A stretch of DNA of 64,000 nucleotides from Alphaproteobacteria bacterium (GCA_030425145.1 JAUHVK010000013.1:53268-117267), one strand, 5' to 3'; positions 15,795 to 27,324 are shown, numbered from the stretch's first letter. Numbers and translations: made by a program. The notes: generated by a model not told the origin, from the letters alone.

Positions 15795-16721
15795 TTACGC
15801 AAGATGCGATTTCGCCATCATCATATGAACACCTTTTTCGCGGTTTACAGTCTGGGTGATCCGCAGATCACCCGCAAGCGAGCAGAGTATGTAGGCTTCG
15901 GCCCGGCTTATCCCGGCGCGTTGTGACACGACAGTGATCATGCGGCGCAGGGCAATCTCGACGCAGACATCAAGATCGGCATGCATGCCCATCGTGATAA
16001 GATGCGTTGGCGTTTCTGCCTCGGGATAAACCATATCAAGATCTTGTCGCACGGTGAGGCGGAACCGGCCCTGCAACGCGGTCTCAATCGCGGTGACGCA
16101 GACCTCGCCATCGCCTTGAGCGGCATGGCCATCGCCGCAGGAAAAAAGCGCGCCTTCGTTGAACACCGGGAGATAGAGCGTGGTGCCCGCCACCAGTTCC
16201 TTGTTGTCGAGATTGCCACCATGCGCACGCGGTTCGATGGTCGAGATGCGCCCCCATTCGGGCGGTGGCGCAACGGCCATGACGCCGAAGAACGGCGCCA
16301 TAGGCAGCTTAAGACCCCACGGCATGGTCGCCTCGTTCCGGTCTTTGTCCAACGGGAGTATGACCTTGTGGGTCGCGTCGAAATCCAGCGGTAAGGTGCC
16401 GGCCAACGGGCGGACGACGTTGTAGCCCCAATCCTGGCGCAGTTGCACATCCAGGATGTCGACCTGCAACACATCCCCCGGCATCGCGCCGTCCACGGCG
16501 ACAGGCCCGGTCAGGATATGCCCCGGCGCTGTGGGTTCCCCTGCGGCCTGCAACTCCAAGAGTTCGGGCGGTACGTGATAGCCCTCTCCGGGCAGCATGG
16601 CCTTGCCGCCGGACACAGAGTTCATGGTGACTTCTGAACCGCTTTTGACATGCGCGACCGGCGCGACGGAGGCGTCGAAATACCCCCAGTGACAGGTTTT
16701 CAGTCCCGCTTCGATGATCAT
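15795..16721 (-). CDS. Acetamidase/formamidase family amidohydrolase
   Basis: A 308-residue protein of the FmdA/AmdA family (PF03069), which hydrolyses formamide, acetamide or short amides to ammonia and a carboxylate. Family features include the PGDVLQVDILDV strand, NLDNKELVAGTTLYLPV, and FSCGDGHAAQGDGEV with its metal-binding His/Asp. The start is ATG 16721, overlapping the stop of the M20 gene (TCAT at 16718-16721), with translational coupling. In this setting it may release formate or ammonia from a small amide produced in heterocycle breakdown; that is inference. Confidence 0.9.
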   Translation of the reverse strand: MIIEAGLKTCHWGYFDASVAPVAHVKSGSEVTMNSVSGGKAMLPGEGYHVPPELLELQAAGEPTAPGHILTGPVAVDGAMPGDVLQVDILDVQLRQDWGYNVVRPLAGTLPLDFDATHKVILPLDKDRNEATMPWGLKLPMAPFFGVMAVAPPPEWGRISTIEPRAHGGNLDNKELVAGTTLYLPVFNEGALFSCGDGHAAQGDGEVCVTAIETALQGRFRLTVRQDLDMVYPEAETPTHLITMGMHADLDVCVEIALRRMITVVSQRAGISRAEAYILCSLAGDLRITQTVNREKGVHMMMAKSHLA

Positions 16722-17884
16722 GCCGGAAGCCTCTGTTCTGCGAGTGCCACCCAATAGGAACAGCCGGTCGGGATCACGTCGTCGTTGAAATCATATTGCG
16801 GGTGGTGCAGCCCCGCCCCCTGACCGATCCCCAACTGGATATAGGCACCTGGGCAGGCTTGTAGCATATACGCGAAATCCTCGCCGCCGGTGGTGCGCGG
16901 CGCATCGGTGATGCAGCCCCCGGCCACATCCTCGGCAGCACGGATGCAGTGTTCGGTTTCCACATCGTGGTTAACCATGACCGGATAGGGTTCTTCGTCA
17001 AAGCCCAGCTCAGCCGTCGCCCCGTAGCTTTGAGCAGTGAGTTCCGCGATCGCCCGGATCCGATCAAGCGTCTTGGCCCGTACCTCCATGTCGAAACTGC
17101 GCACAGTGCCCCGCAGAACTGCGTGTTCCGGGATCACGTTGAAGGCTTCGGATTCGGTGCGGAACGAAGTGACCGAAACCACAACGGCCTGTTGCGGGTC
17201 AGTGTTGCGCGACACCACCGATTGCAACGCCATGACAATGGCCGAGGCAGCCAGCGTTGTGTCTACCGTGTTATTCGGGCGCGCGGCATGCCCGCCCTTG
17301 CCGCGCACATTGATGTGGAAGCTGTCTACGGCGGCGTAGAACGCGCCAGTGCGGATCGCAAAGGTGCCCAGCGGCAGCAGCGGCGAATTGTGCAAGCCGT
17401 AGATTTCAGAAATGCCGAACTTATCGATCAAACCGTCCTGCACCATGGCTTCGGCCCCCGCGCCCCCCTCTTCGGCGGGTTGGAAGACCACGGCGACGGT
17501 GCCGTCGAAATTTCGGGTCTCGGCAAGGTATTGCGCCGCGCCAAGCAGCATTGCCGTGTGGCCGTCATGCCCGCAGGCATGCATCTTGCCCGGTGTTTTC
17601 GACGCATGGACCGCACCTGTCGCCTCATAGATCGGCAAAGCGTCCATGTCGGCACGGAACGCGATAGTCTTGCCAGATGTGTTCGTCTTGCCGTGGATCA
17701 GCGCCACGATACCGGTTCGCCCGATCCCTTCTAAAACGCTGTCGCAGCCGAACGTGCGCAGCTTCTCCGCCACGATCCCGGCAGTGCGCGGCAGGTCGTA
17801 TTGCAGTTCAGGATGTTCGTGCAAATCCCGGCGCCATGCGGTGATTTCGGGGTGCAATTCGGCAAAACGATTGCGGATGGGCAT
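16718..17884 (-). CDS. M20 family amidohydrolase (hippurate hydrolase / N-acyl amino acid hydrolase type)
   Basis: A 388-residue metallopeptidase-fold enzyme of the HipO/AbgA group. Visible motifs are ITAWRRDLHEHPEL at the start, FRADMDALPI, the metal-binding MHACGHDGHTAMLLGAA, QPAEEGGAGAEAM, and the dimerisation GKGGHAARP. Such enzymes cleave N-acyl or carbamoyl groups from amino acids. It heads a - strand run with the formamidase and the acylphosphatase-like gene, 92 bases downstream of the tRNA-Leu gene. Exact substrate is unknown. Confidence 0.9.
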   Translation of the reverse strand: MPIRNRFAELHPEITAWRRDLHEHPELQYDLPRTAGIVAEKLRTFGCDSVLEGIGRTGIVALIHGKTNTSGKTIAFRADMDALPIYEATGAVHASKTPGKMHACGHDGHTAMLLGAAQYLAETRNFDGTVAVVFQPAEEGGAGAEAMVQDGLIDKFGISEIYGLHNSPLLPLGTFAIRTGAFYAAVDSFHINVRGKGGHAARPNNTVDTTLAASAIVMALQSVVSRNTDPQQAVVVSVTSFRTESEAFNVIPEHAVLRGTVRSFDMEVRAKTLDRIRAIAELTAQSYGATAELGFDEEPYPVMVNHDVETEHCIRAAEDVAGGCITDAPRTTGGEDFAYMLQACPGAYIQLGIGQGAGLHHPQYDFNDDVIPTGCSYWVALAEQRLPA

Positions 17885-17976
17885 AGTGTCTCCCGTGCTT
17901 GATGTAGGTGGATAACCGCATCAGACCTCATTCCCGTGGGAGTGGCAAACGGGAAACGCGCGGGGCATCAGGAGAG

Positions 17977-18061
17977 TGGTACGGGCGGTGGGACTCGAAC
18001 CCACACGGCACAGGGCCTTCGGATTTTAAGTCCGATATGTCTACCATTCCATCACGCCCGC
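17977..18061 (-). tRNA. tRNA-Leu (anticodon UAA)
   Basis: On the - strand the sequence starts GCGGGCG and ends CGCCCGTACCA, giving a seven-pair acceptor stem (one G-U) and an encoded CCA. The anticodon stem TCGGA/TCCGA encloses CTTAAAA with anticodon TAA. A long variable arm (about 18066-like class II layout, seen as GGCCCTGTGCC) and the GTGGG-TTCGAGT-CCCAC T arm confirm a class II tRNA-Leu. Total length 85 bases including CCA. Confidence 0.93.
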
Positions 18062-18146
18062 ATCGAGATATCCCTAGCTGGGGGATGGGGTGAAAACAAT
18101 GGCTTGGATCGACAAAGCGCAGCAATTTGTGAACGCAGTCGCAGGA

Positions 18147-18692
18147 TCAGAGATCGTCGCCCTCTGGCTCTTTGATCAGCGCCCGTTCGCCCAACCATGG
18201 GTTCAAAGCAACGGCGTCCTTCAGGATCGGCTGCGCTTCGTCATCCCGGCCCAGCGCAATGAGCGTCAGCGCCTTGCCGGTCAGCGCGCCAGTATGTCGT
18301 GGGTTCAAGGCAATGGCCTGATCAAGGTCGGGCAAGACTGCCGGGTAATCGCCGCGTAGGTAATTGACAAAGGCGCGCTGATTATAGCCCTCGGGGTAGA
18401 ACGGACAGTAGGAAACCAGCTTGTTCAAACGGTCGGTCGCACGCAGGAAATCTCCAACCCGCATCGCGCGCAGAGCCTCGTCCAGCATCATCTGCGAGGG
18501 CTCATCCGGCGCTTCGAGCCACAATTCCCACATCCTGCTTGAAAAGGTCCGGGCAATCATCTCGTTCGGCGCGCGCTGCATTTCGGCATATAGCGCGTCG
18601 TACGCTGCCTCGTGGTCAGGTGCTACGGGGCATCCATCGGCTGAGACTTGGGTCGCTGCAACAACAGCGAGGGCTGAGATCAAAGTGCGCAT
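18147..18692 (-). CDS. Exported TPR-containing protein of unknown function
   Basis: A 181-residue protein with an N-terminal signal peptide (RTLISALAVVAATQVSADG). The second half contains tetratricopeptide-like helices: FLRATDRLNKLVSYCPFYPEG, YPAVLPDLDQAIALNPRHTG and DEAQPILKDAVALNPW, each with the ALNP-type turn. Two or three TPR units would give a peptide-binding scaffold in the periplasm. Small TPR proteins like this are common in Rhodobacterales and mostly uncharacterised. It stands alone between the tRNA and the putR gene. Confidence 0.82.
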   Translation of the reverse strand: MRTLISALAVVAATQVSADGCPVAPDHEAAYDALYAEMQRAPNEMIARTFSSRMWELWLEAPDEPSQMMLDEALRAMRVGDFLRATDRLNKLVSYCPFYPEGYNQRAFVNYLRGDYPAVLPDLDQAIALNPRHTGALTGKALTLIALGRDDEAQPILKDAVALNPWLGERALIKEPEGDDL

Positions 18693-18723
18693 ACACTTAT
18701 TAGTGCGCGCAGTGTTTGGTCGG

Positions 18724-19194
18724 TCAAGTCACGTTCCCGAAAGTTTCTTCTTTCACAGCCTGCATGGCGACATAGGTTGAGGTGGCGGCGACATGCGGCA
18801 GGGTCGAAATTTTCTCGGCCAACACCTTGCGATAGCTGCGCATATTTGCGGTGCGCACCTTGAGCAGGTAGTCGAAATTGCCGGCAATCAGGTGCGCCTG
18901 CTCGATCTCGGGAATTTTGGCCACAGCTTCATTGAACGCGGCCAATGCGGCCTCGCGGGTCTGGGTCATCTTCACTTCGACAAAAGCGATGTGATCAAGC
19001 CCCAACCGGATCGGATCAAGCAAGGCGCGGTAGCCCTGAATCGCGCCCATTTCCTCGAGCCTGCGCAAGCGCGCCTGCGTGGGGGATTTTGACAAGCCGA
19101 TCCGCCGCGACAGTTCGGTAATCGACACCCGACCATCCCGGGCCATCTCCTCCAGAATCGCGCGGTCGAATCTATCCAGATCGGAAATAATCAA
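18724..19194 (-). CDS. putR: Lrp/AsnC family regulator, probable PutR
   Basis: A 156-residue Lrp-type regulator: an N-terminal helix-turn-helix (LDRFDRAILEEMARDGRVSITELSRRIGLSKSP region) and a C-terminal RAM effector domain (HIAFVEVKM, AHLIAGNFDYLLKV). It is divergent from putA across 111 bp. In Rhodobacter and Agrobacterium an Lrp-type PutR beside putA activates it in response to proline, which fits. The start is uncertain: TTG 19194 has an AAAGG site 8 bases upstream and gives the usual family length; GTG 19233 is an alternative. Confidence 0.85.
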   Translation of the reverse strand: MIISDLDRFDRAILEEMARDGRVSITELSRRIGLSKSPTQARLRRLEEMGAIQGYRALLDPIRLGLDHIAFVEVKMTQTREAALAAFNEAVAKIPEIEQAHLIAGNFDYLLKVRTANMRSYRKVLAEKISTLPHVAATSTYVAMQAVKEETFGNVT

Positions 19195-19305
19195 TTCGCC
19201 TGCCTTTCGCTCAAAAATCAGTGCAATTGTCACGCCAGATGCCAACAATCCGGCACTTGCCCTGCGTCTTCGGCGATATTGTAGTGGAAATGACTGGAGA
19301 TCGCC

Positions 19306-22300
19306 ATGCCTCGTGATGAGTTGCCCAACCTGCGCCCCCTGATCGACGACAACACTTACGCTAACGAAACCCAGAAGGTGGACAGCCTGCGCATCGCAGC
19401 GCAGCTGACCCAGACGGACCGCGACGCGATCAAGGCCCGCGCCACCAAGCTGGTCACTGAAATCCGCGAGGATTCGCGCCCCGGCCTGATGGAAGTATTC
19501 CTCAGCGAATACGGTCTGTCGACAGAAGAAGGCATCGCGCTGATGTGTCTGGCCGAAGCGCTGCTGCGCGTGCCGGACGCGGCCACCATCGACGCGCTGA
19601 TTGAAGATAAGATTGCCCCGTCGAACTGGGCAAGCCATCTTGGGGAAAGCACGTCGCCGCTGGTCAACGCGTCAACCTGGGCGCTGATGCTGACCGGCAA
19701 GGTGCTCAAGGACGAACAGCCCGGCCCCGTCGGCCATTTGCGCGGTGCCATCAAGCGCCTTGGCGAACCGGTGATCCGGACCGCCGTGGGTCGCGCGATG
19801 AAGGAAATGGGCGCCCAGTTCGTTCTTGGCGAAACCATCCTGTCCGCGATGAAGCGCGCCGCAAAGATGGAGGCCAAAGGCTACACCTATTCTTACGACA
19901 TGCTGGGTGAAGCCGCGCGCACCGAAACCGACGCGCGCCGCTACCACCTGTCCTATTCCCGCGCCATCAGCGCGATTGCGGAAGCCGCCAAGTCGAAGGA
20001 CATCCGCGAAAATCCGGGCATTTCTGTCAAACTCTCAGCGCTGCATCCGCGCTATGAAGAGGCGCAGCAGGACACGGCGATGAACGAGGTTGTCCCGCGC
20101 CTGCGCACCTTGGCACAGCTCGCACGCTCGGCTGGGATCGGGCTCAACATCGACGCGGAAGAGGCGGACCGCCTGTCTGTCTCTCTGGACGTGATCGAAG
20201 CCGTGCTGTCGGAGCCGTCGCTCAAGGGGTGGGACGGGTTCGGTGTGGTTGTACAGGCTTACGGGCCGCGTGCGGGGCATGTCATCGACTGGCTCTACAA
20301 TCTGGCAGAGCGGCTGGACCGCAAGATCATGGTTCGGCTGGTCAAAGGCGCGTATTGGGACACCGAGATCAAGCGCGCGCAGGTGGCAGGGCTTCCAGCG
20401 TTTCCGGTGTTTACGGCCAAGCACCACACCGACATCAGCTATATCGCCAATGCGCGCAAACTGTTGGGCATGACTGACCGGATCTATCCACAATTCGCCA
20501 CGCATAATGCGCACACGGTCGCCGCGATCCTGCATATGGCAGAGGACCGCACGAAGTTCGAATTCCAGCGCCTGCACGGCATGGGCGAGGCGCTGCATGA
20601 CATCGTCAAAGACGATGAGGGCACCCGCTGCCGGATTTACGCGCCAGTAGGCGCACATCGTGATCTTCTGGCCTATCTCGTACGGCGCTTGCTGGAGAAT
20701 GGCGCGAACAGCTCGTTTGTGAACCAGATCGTTGACACGGATGTACCTGCGTCCGAGGTGGCCTCGGACCCGTTCGATGCGCGTTCCCTTCCCAACCTGC
20801 CCACCGGACCGGCGTTGTTTGCTCCCGAACGCCCGAATTCCAAGGGCTGGGACCTCACGCACCGACCGACCCGCGCCGCAATTGAAGCTGCGCGCAACCC
20901 GTTTGCGAACGTTCAATGGACCGCAGCACCGTTGGTGGCAGGCGATGCCGAACTTGGCGCGACAGGGTCAGTTATCAACCCCGCGCGCCTCGGCGACACG
21001 GTGGGGTCGGTCACATGGGCGACGTCTGGGACCGTTGCAGCGGCCTGCACTGTCGCTATGCCTTGGAACGCAAACGCGGCAGAGCGCGCGGCAGTTCTGA
21101 ACAAGGCTGCCGATCTTTACGAAGCAAATTTCGGTGAGCTCTTCGCGTTGCTGGCCCGCGAGGCGGGCAAGTCTCTGCTTGACGCTGTGGCGGAGTTGCG
21201 CGAGGCGGTGGATTTCCTGCGCTACTACGCAGCCCGTTCCGAAGGGCCTGAACCGCAAGGCGTCTTTGCCTGCATCAGCCCTTGGAACTTTCCTCTGGCG
21301 ATCTTCACCGGACAAATCGCAGCGGCGCTCGCCACCGGTAATGCAGTGCTTGCGAAACCCGCCGAACAAACGCCGCTCATTGCCTATCGTGCCGTGCGAC
21401 TGCTGCACGAGGCAGGTGTACCGGCAACTGCACTCCAACTGTTGCCCGGTGCGGGGGATGTCGGGGCGGCGCTGACGTCTAACCCGGCGGTCAAAGGTGT
21501 TGCCTTCACCGGCTCGACCGAAACCGCGCAGATCATCCATCGCAGCATGGCCGAACATCTGGACCCCGGCGCACCGCTCATTGCCGAAACCGGCGGGCTC
21601 AATGCCATGATCGTCGACAGTACAGCCCTTCCGGAACAAGCGGTGCAGGCGATTGTCGAATCCGCGTTCCAATCCGCCGGTCAGCGCTGCTCCGCGCTGC
21701 GCTGCCTCTACGTGCAGGAAGACATTGCCGACAGCTTTGTCGACATGCTGACCGGCGCCATGGACGCGCTGGTCATTGGCGATCCGTGGTTCTACGGCAC
21801 CGATGTCGGCCCCGCCATTGATGCCGAAGCGCGCGACGGGATCATCTCTTACGTCGATACGGCAGAGGCCGAGGGTCGCGTGCTGCACCGCCTTCCCCTG
21901 CCCGGCGGCGGCACCTTTGTTCCGCCGACCCTGATCCGGGTGTCTGGCATCGCCGATCTGGAACGTGAGATCTTCGGCCCTGTCCTGCATATCGCGACGT
22001 TCAAATCCAAAGACATCGACAAGGTGATCGACGCCATCAACGGCACTGACTACGGCCTGACATTCGGTCTGCAAACCCGGATCGACGACCGGGTGCAACA
22101 CATCTCGGAGCGGATCAAGGCTGGCAATATCTATGTGAACCGCAACCAGATCGGCGCAATTGTCGGTAGCCAGCCTTTCGGCGGTGAGGGGCTGTCAGGC
22201 ACGGGGCCGAAAGCCGGTGGTCCAAACTATCTGGCGCGTTTCCGAACCCATGCGGCCAACATGTCCGGGGGCGCATGGTCGTCGCCGGACAGCAAGGAGC

Positions 22301-22728
22301 GCTTGACCAAAGCGTTTGCCGCCGCTGGCGGCAAGACATCCACAACCAAGACCACCCTGCCCGGCCCGACTGGAGAGTCCAATGTGCTGACCGCTATGGC
22401 GCGAGGGCCGATCCTCTGTCTTGGACCGGGATCAGAAGTTTCCAAGGCGCAGGCTCGAGCGGTTGAGGCACTGGGCGGTGTCGCCGTCAAGGCTGAGGGA
22501 GGCATCGTACCGGACTGGTTGGTCGACATCCCAACCGAGGGCGCAATCTGGTGGGGCGATGACGACACGGCCCGCGCGCTTCGAGCGGCATTGGCAAGCC
22601 GGAAGGGGCCAATCCTGCCGTTGATCACCGGGATGCCGGACAAAGGCCATGCCTGTCACGAACGACATGTCTGCGTCGACACCACGGCGTCGGGCGGAAA
22701 CGCACAGCTTCTGAGCGGCGCGGCTTGA
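19306..22728 (+). CDS. putA: Bifunctional proline dehydrogenase / P5C dehydrogenase PutA
   Basis: A 1140-residue enzyme that oxidises proline to glutamate in two steps. The N-terminal half is the FAD-dependent proline dehydrogenase barrel ([32 protein letters not shown]). The middle is the NAD-dependent aldehyde dehydrogenase with [13 protein letters not shown]761 in AETGG and catalytic C795 in [11 protein letters not shown]-terminal tail of about 140 residues completes the family layout. There is no ribbon-helix-helix DNA-binding domain at the N-terminus, so it is not an autorepressor and regulation would fall to the divergent Lrp-type gene. Start ATG 19306 follows TGGAGATCGCC. Confidence 0.97.
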   Translation: MPRDELPNLRPLIDDNTYANETQKVDSLRIAAQLTQTDRDAIKARATKLVTEIREDSRPGLMEVFLSEYGLSTEEGIALMCLAEALLRVPDAATIDALIEDKIAPSNWASHLGESTSPLVNASTWALMLTGKVLKDEQPGPVGHLRGAIKRLGEPVIRTAVGRAMKEMGAQFVLGETILSAMKRAAKMEAKGYTYSYDMLGEAARTETDARRYHLSYSRAISAIAEAAKSKDIRENPGISVKLSALHPRYEEAQQDTAMNEVVPRLRTLAQLARSAGIGLNIDAEEADRLSVSLDVIEAVLSEPSLKGWDGFGVVVQAYGPRAGHVIDWLYNLAERLDRKIMVRLVKGAYWDTEIKRAQVAGLPAFPVFTAKHHTDISYIANARKLLGMTDRIYPQFATHNAHTVAAILHMAEDRTKFEFQRLHGMGEALHDIVKDDEGTRCRIYAPVGAHRDLLAYLVRRLLENGANSSFVNQIVDTDVPASEVASDPFDARSLPNLPTGPALFAPERPNSKGWDLTHRPTRAAIEAARNPFANVQWTAAPLVAGDAELGATGSVINPARLGDTVGSVTWATSGTVAAACTVAMPWNANAAERAAVLNKAADLYEANFGELFALLAREAGKSLLDAVAELREAVDFLRYYAARSEGPEPQGVFACISPWNFPLAIFTGQIAAALATGNAVLAKPAEQTPLIAYRAVRLLHEAGVPATALQLLPGAGDVGAALTSNPAVKGVAFTGSTETAQIIHRSMAEHLDPGAPLIAETGGLNAMIVDSTALPEQAVQAIVESAFQSAGQRCSALRCLYVQEDIADSFVDMLTGAMDALVIGDPWFYGTDVGPAIDAEARDGIISYVDTAEAEGRVLHRLPLPGGGTFVPPTLIRVSGIADLEREIFGPVLHIATFKSKDIDKVIDAINGTDYGLTFGLQTRIDDRVQHISERIKAGNIYVNRNQIGAIVGSQPFGGEGLSGTGPKAGGPNYLARFRTHAANMSGGAWSSPDSKERLTKAFAAAGGKTSTTKTTLPGPTGESNVLTAMARGPILCLGPGSEVSKAQARAVEALGGVAVKAEGGIVPDWLVDIPTEGAIWWGDDDTARALRAALASRKGPILPLITGMPDKGHACHERHVCVDTTASGGNAQLLSGAA

Positions 22729-22759
22729 CGCGCCGCCGCTTTGGCACAACTGTCGCGGC

Positions 22760-23503
22760 ATGTTTCCGATCCGCGATCACAACCCGTCGGGCAGAACGCC
22801 CTTTGTTACATACGCGCTGATCATCGCGAATGTCGGTGTCTTCCTGACCTATTGGCCGCTGATGCAAAGCGACCAGGAGATCATGCGCTTTTACTTTGAC
22901 TATGCGCTAATCCCGGCGCTTATCAGCGAAGGTCAGGGTTTCAGCGGGTTCTTCACCTCCATGTTCTTGCATGGCGGCTGGATGCACTTGATTGGCAATA
23001 TGCTGTTCCTGTTCATCTTTGGCGACAACATGGAAGACGAGATGGGGCATATAGGCTTCGCCCTCTTCTATCTTGTCGCGGGTCTGGGGGCCGGGTTTAT
23101 CCACTACATCAGCGCGCCGGGGTCGCCTGTGCCGACGGTCGGTGCGTCCGGGGCTATCGCGGGAGTGATGGGTGGGTATCTGTTGCTGTTTCCCAAGGCC
23201 AAGGTCGACATCCTTATCATCATCGTAGTCATCTTCCGCATCATCCCAATCCCGGCTTGGATCATGCTGGGGCTGTGGTTCGCCATGCAGATCTTTGGCG
23301 GGTTCGGCACGGCAGCCGACGAAGGTGGCGTGGCCTACTGGGCCCATGTGGGGGGATTTGTGATCGGGCTGGCGTTGACCACTCCACTCTGGCTGCGCCT
23401 GGGTGGATCGCAATTCTGGACCCGCACTGAAGGCCATCCGCCGCACCCGGAAGCGAAGTATCAACTGTCCCGTTCGCGCATCCCATCGGTGCGGCGGAAA
23501 TGA
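22760..23503 (+). CDS. Rhomboid family intramembrane serine protease
   Basis: A 247-residue protein with six or so membrane segments. The catalytic Ser S130 sits in VGASGAIAGVMGGY and the His H196 in YWAHVGGFVIG; the loop motif HGGWMHLIGNMLFLFIFGDN and GLGAG are also characteristic. It would cleave membrane proteins within the bilayer. It begins 31 bases after putA and its stop overlaps the next gene (ATGA at 23500-23503). No substrate can be suggested from context. Confidence 0.93.
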   Translation: MFPIRDHNPSGRTPFVTYALIIANVGVFLTYWPLMQSDQEIMRFYFDYALIPALISEGQGFSGFFTSMFLHGGWMHLIGNMLFLFIFGDNMEDEMGHIGFALFYLVAGLGAGFIHYISAPGSPVPTVGASGAIAGVMGGYLLLFPKAKVDILIIIVVIFRIIPIPAWIMLGLWFAMQIFGGFGTAADEGGVAYWAHVGGFVIGLALTTPLWLRLGGSQFWTRTEGHPPHPEAKYQLSRSRIPSVRRK

Positions 23504-23868
23504 GAGAAGCCCTAAAAGCCAGCTGCCATTGCGGCGCGGTCGAACTGTCGATCCGCTTGAAGGACAGCCTTAAGGCAGCCCGCCGCTGCGATTGCAGCTA
23601 TTGCCGACGGCGGGGGACCCCGACCGCCAGCGTGGCGCGCAACGATCTCGAGGTCGTTAAAGGCGCAGAGAACCTGACGCTTTACACCTTTGGGACGCAC
23701 ACGGCGCGGCACTATTTCTGCAAGACCTGTGGTATTTACACGCACCACCAGCGTCGCTCAGATCCGGATGAATACGGTGTGAACATGGGGTGCATAGAAG
23801 GCGTGAACCCCAAGGACTACGAACCAATCGGTTGGCATGACGGTGTGAATCACCCTTCGGACCAGTGA
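23500..23868 (+). CDS. GFA-family zinc-binding protein
   Basis: A 122-residue protein of the glutathione-dependent formaldehyde-activating enzyme (Gfa)/CENP-V-like fold. Zinc ligands are visible as CHCGA near the start, CDCSYC at about residue 31-36 and CKTCGI further on. Despite the family name, most members do not have proven formaldehyde activity. It overlaps the rhomboid gene by 4 bases and is likely co-translated with it. Confidence 0.9.
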   Translation: MREALKASCHCGAVELSIRLKDSLKAARRCDCSYCRRRGTPTASVARNDLEVVKGAENLTLYTFGTHTARHYFCKTCGIYTHHQRRSDPDEYGVNMGCIEGVNPKDYEPIGWHDGVNHPSDQ

Positions 23869-23977
23869 TCCGTACCAGTTAGACCCCAATTCCAAATAAA
23901 GCCTGAAGACGCGCGATTGCACGGGTCGGCCTGCACGTGTATCCCTCGGCGAAATCGAAATTCAAAGGAACGCGATC

Positions 23978-25633
<1,656 letters not shown>

Positions 25634-25691
25634 CCCGCCCGAGAAAGCATTCGTGCACGCTTTGAAAGCTTGGGTTGCTGACCCGCAAGAG

Positions 25692-26237
25692 TCAGCAATC
25701 ACTCATGTTGCTGTAAAGCAAATAATACGGATAAGCCGGGTACTTGTACCGCTTGGCGTCGAACTCGGCGATCGTCATCTTTGACGACGGCGCGCTTTCC
25801 GGATCGTGGAAAATCACCTGAGTGTCCGTCGTTCCGATCAGGACCGACACATGCCCGTATGTCGAACCATTGTGGGTCTTCATCCAGTTGAACATCAGCG
25901 GGCCACGCCGATCCAGAAGCGCTTCGATTTCCTCCAGCGTGAACGTCTTGGTGCCGTGATCGGGCACGGCCACCAGCCCTTCCCTCTCCATCAGAGTTGG
26001 CATCCAACCGGCAGGGATCGCCCAATGCCCGGTGGACGTGGTGCCGTCGGCGTTGTGGTTGGTCTTTGTGAACAATTCGGGCACGCCGTGGCGCGGCCCC
26101 TGCGCAAAATAGTATCCAACCATACAGGCGCTTGCGTACCAGCAGCCGGTGTAATCATTGAACGTGTACTTGTTGCCCGGAATATGCCCACCGATATTGA
26201 GTTGTGTCATAAACGGAACTTGTAGTTTTCTTGCCAT
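25692..26237 (-). CDS. Papain-like cysteine protease of the AvrRpt2/C39-like type
   Basis: A 181-residue protein with a papain-fold active site: C32 in TGCWYASACMV, H129 in YGHVSVLIG and D145 in FHDPES. The arrangement and size agree with the papain-like AvrRpt2 protease family (PF12385). No signal peptide is seen. Start ATG 26237 has a GGGGG site; longer in-frame starts lack one. It stands alone, convergent with ettA. AvrRpt2 itself is a plant-targeted effector, but free-living bacteria carry homologues of unknown role, often linked to secretion or conflict systems. A C39-like bacteriocin-type peptidase is the alternative reading. Confidence 0.78.
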   Translation of the reverse strand: MARKLQVPFMTQLNIGGHIPGNKYTFNDYTGCWYASACMVGYYFAQGPRHGVPELFTKTNHNADGTTSTGHWAIPAGWMPTLMEREGLVAVPDHGTKTFTLEEIEALLDRRGPLMFNWMKTHNGSTYGHVSVLIGTTDTQVIFHDPESAPSSKMTIAEFDAKRYKYPAYPYYLLYSNMSDC

Positions 26238-26563
26238 ATTGCCCCCATTGCGGCGCAGCGCGTTTATCAATGGTTGCGAAGCGTAAGGCAGATTGGAATT
26301 TCAGAAAAAGCTTTTGTGTCGGGCACCGGAATTCGCCTCAACATATGACACGAGTAAGACGCAGTCTGCTGTTCACCGCTTTGCGAGAACCGACAATATT
26401 TCGTACCCATCCAGCAAAAATATTTCTTGCGACGTCACTGTACCTACTTGTGCGACTCAGCGCTCGGCCTTACATGCGCGCAATCCGGGCGTGAGGCTCC
26501 GTCCGGCGGCTGCAGGTGTGATGAGTCACGCCGAGAGCGCCATCCTCTTCTGGACATCTTGCG
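26238..26563. other. 326-bp intergenic region, no gene seen
   Basis: Between the divergent papain-like protease and DUF1344 genes. Several short frames exist but none has a ribosome site with plausible composition. The stretch is less GC-rich in its middle (26340-26450) and presumably holds the promoters of both flanking genes. No clear hairpin terminator or RNA family was recognised. Confidence 0.5.
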
Positions 26564-26851
26564 ATGCGCAATCTTATTCTTTCTGCGACCCTTGCTCTGG
26601 TTGCCGTTCCCGCTTTTGCTGATCAGACCGAAGGCCTTATCGTTGCCTTTGATCGTCAGGCTCACACCATCATTCTCGCCGATCACAGCATCTGGCAATT
26701 GCCCGCTGACATGGCGATCCCCGACAATCTTGGTCAGGGTGATCGGATCTTCATCGACTTCGTCAGCGACGGCGACAACGGCGTGAAAACCATCAACACC
26801 ATTGAACGTCTGGCCGTGGCCGTGCCGCTTGGTGCAGAAACCGGTTCATAA
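26564..26851 (+). CDS. Small exported DUF1344-type protein
   Basis: A 95-residue protein with a clear signal peptide (RNLILSATLALVAVPAFA, cleavage before DQTEG) and a mature beta-rich domain (EGLIVAFDRQAHTIILADHSIWQLP) as in the DUF1344 family of alphaproteobacterial periplasmic proteins. The function is unknown. A rho-independent terminator follows 15 bases after its stop. Confidence 0.8.
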   Translation: MRNLILSATLALVAVPAFADQTEGLIVAFDRQAHTIILADHSIWQLPADMAIPDNLGQGDRIFIDFVSDGDNGVKTINTIERLAVAVPLGAETGS

Positions 26852-26866
26852 ATCGCTCGAAATAGA

Positions 26867-26895
26867 GGGGGTCAAAAATGACCCCCTTTTCTTTT
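26867..26895 (+). terminator. Rho-independent terminator
   Basis: GGGGGTCA and TGACCCCC form a perfect 8-bp stem with an AAAA loop, followed by TTTTCTTTT. It ends the DUF1344 gene and lies just before the 3' end of the convergent trxC gene. Confidence 0.93.
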
Positions 26896-26901
26896 GCGGG
26901 C

Positions 26902-27324
26902 TTAACCTACCCAGCCAACAATCTGATCCGCGCGCATGGCCCCCGACTGACGCGCGCTTTCGCGGCCACCGACAAAACGGATCATCGTCGGAATACCTCG
27001 GATGCCATAGGTCTGGCCCGATTGCGGATAGTCCTCGGTATTGAGTTTAACCAGACGCGCACGGCCATTGAGCGTGGCAGCGGCTTTGGAAAACTCCGGC
27101 CCCATCATTTTGCATGGTCCGCACCACGGCGCCCAAAAATCGACCACCAATGGCACTTCATCATTGCGGGCGGCCTTCTGCAGCGTGGTCCAATCCAATT
27201 CGACTGCTTTTCCGGGCATCAGGGCAGCGCCACAGGTGCCGCATTTCGGACCTGCATCAATCCGGTCTTCGGGCACACGGTTGACCTGACCACAGTCGAG
27301 GCAGGTGATCTTTTTGCCAGACAT
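26902..27324 (-). CDS. trxC: Thioredoxin 2 (zinc-finger thioredoxin TrxC)
   Basis: A 140-residue cytosolic thioredoxin with an N-terminal zinc-binding module (C8-x2-C11 and C28-x2-C31) and the redox site WCGPC (C68, C71) in VDFWAPWCGPCK. The cis-Pro loop GIRGIPTMIRF follows. TrxC-type thioredoxins are usually induced by oxidative stress and reduce protein disulphides. Start ATG 27324 is preceded by TGGAGGACAG; an in-frame start 6 codons upstream is less likely. Confidence 0.95.
   Translation of the reverse strand: MSGKKITCLDCGQVNRVPEDRIDAGPKCGTCGAALMPGKAVELDWTTLQKAARNDEVPLVVDFWAPWCGPCKMMGPEFSKAAATLNGRARLVKLNTEDYPQSGQTYGIRGIPTMIRFVGGRESARQSGAMRADQIVGWVG

Noticed and set aside
20035..22101. 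Two long - strand frames inside putA
   Set aside because: Shadows of putA; no motifs and no ribosome sites.
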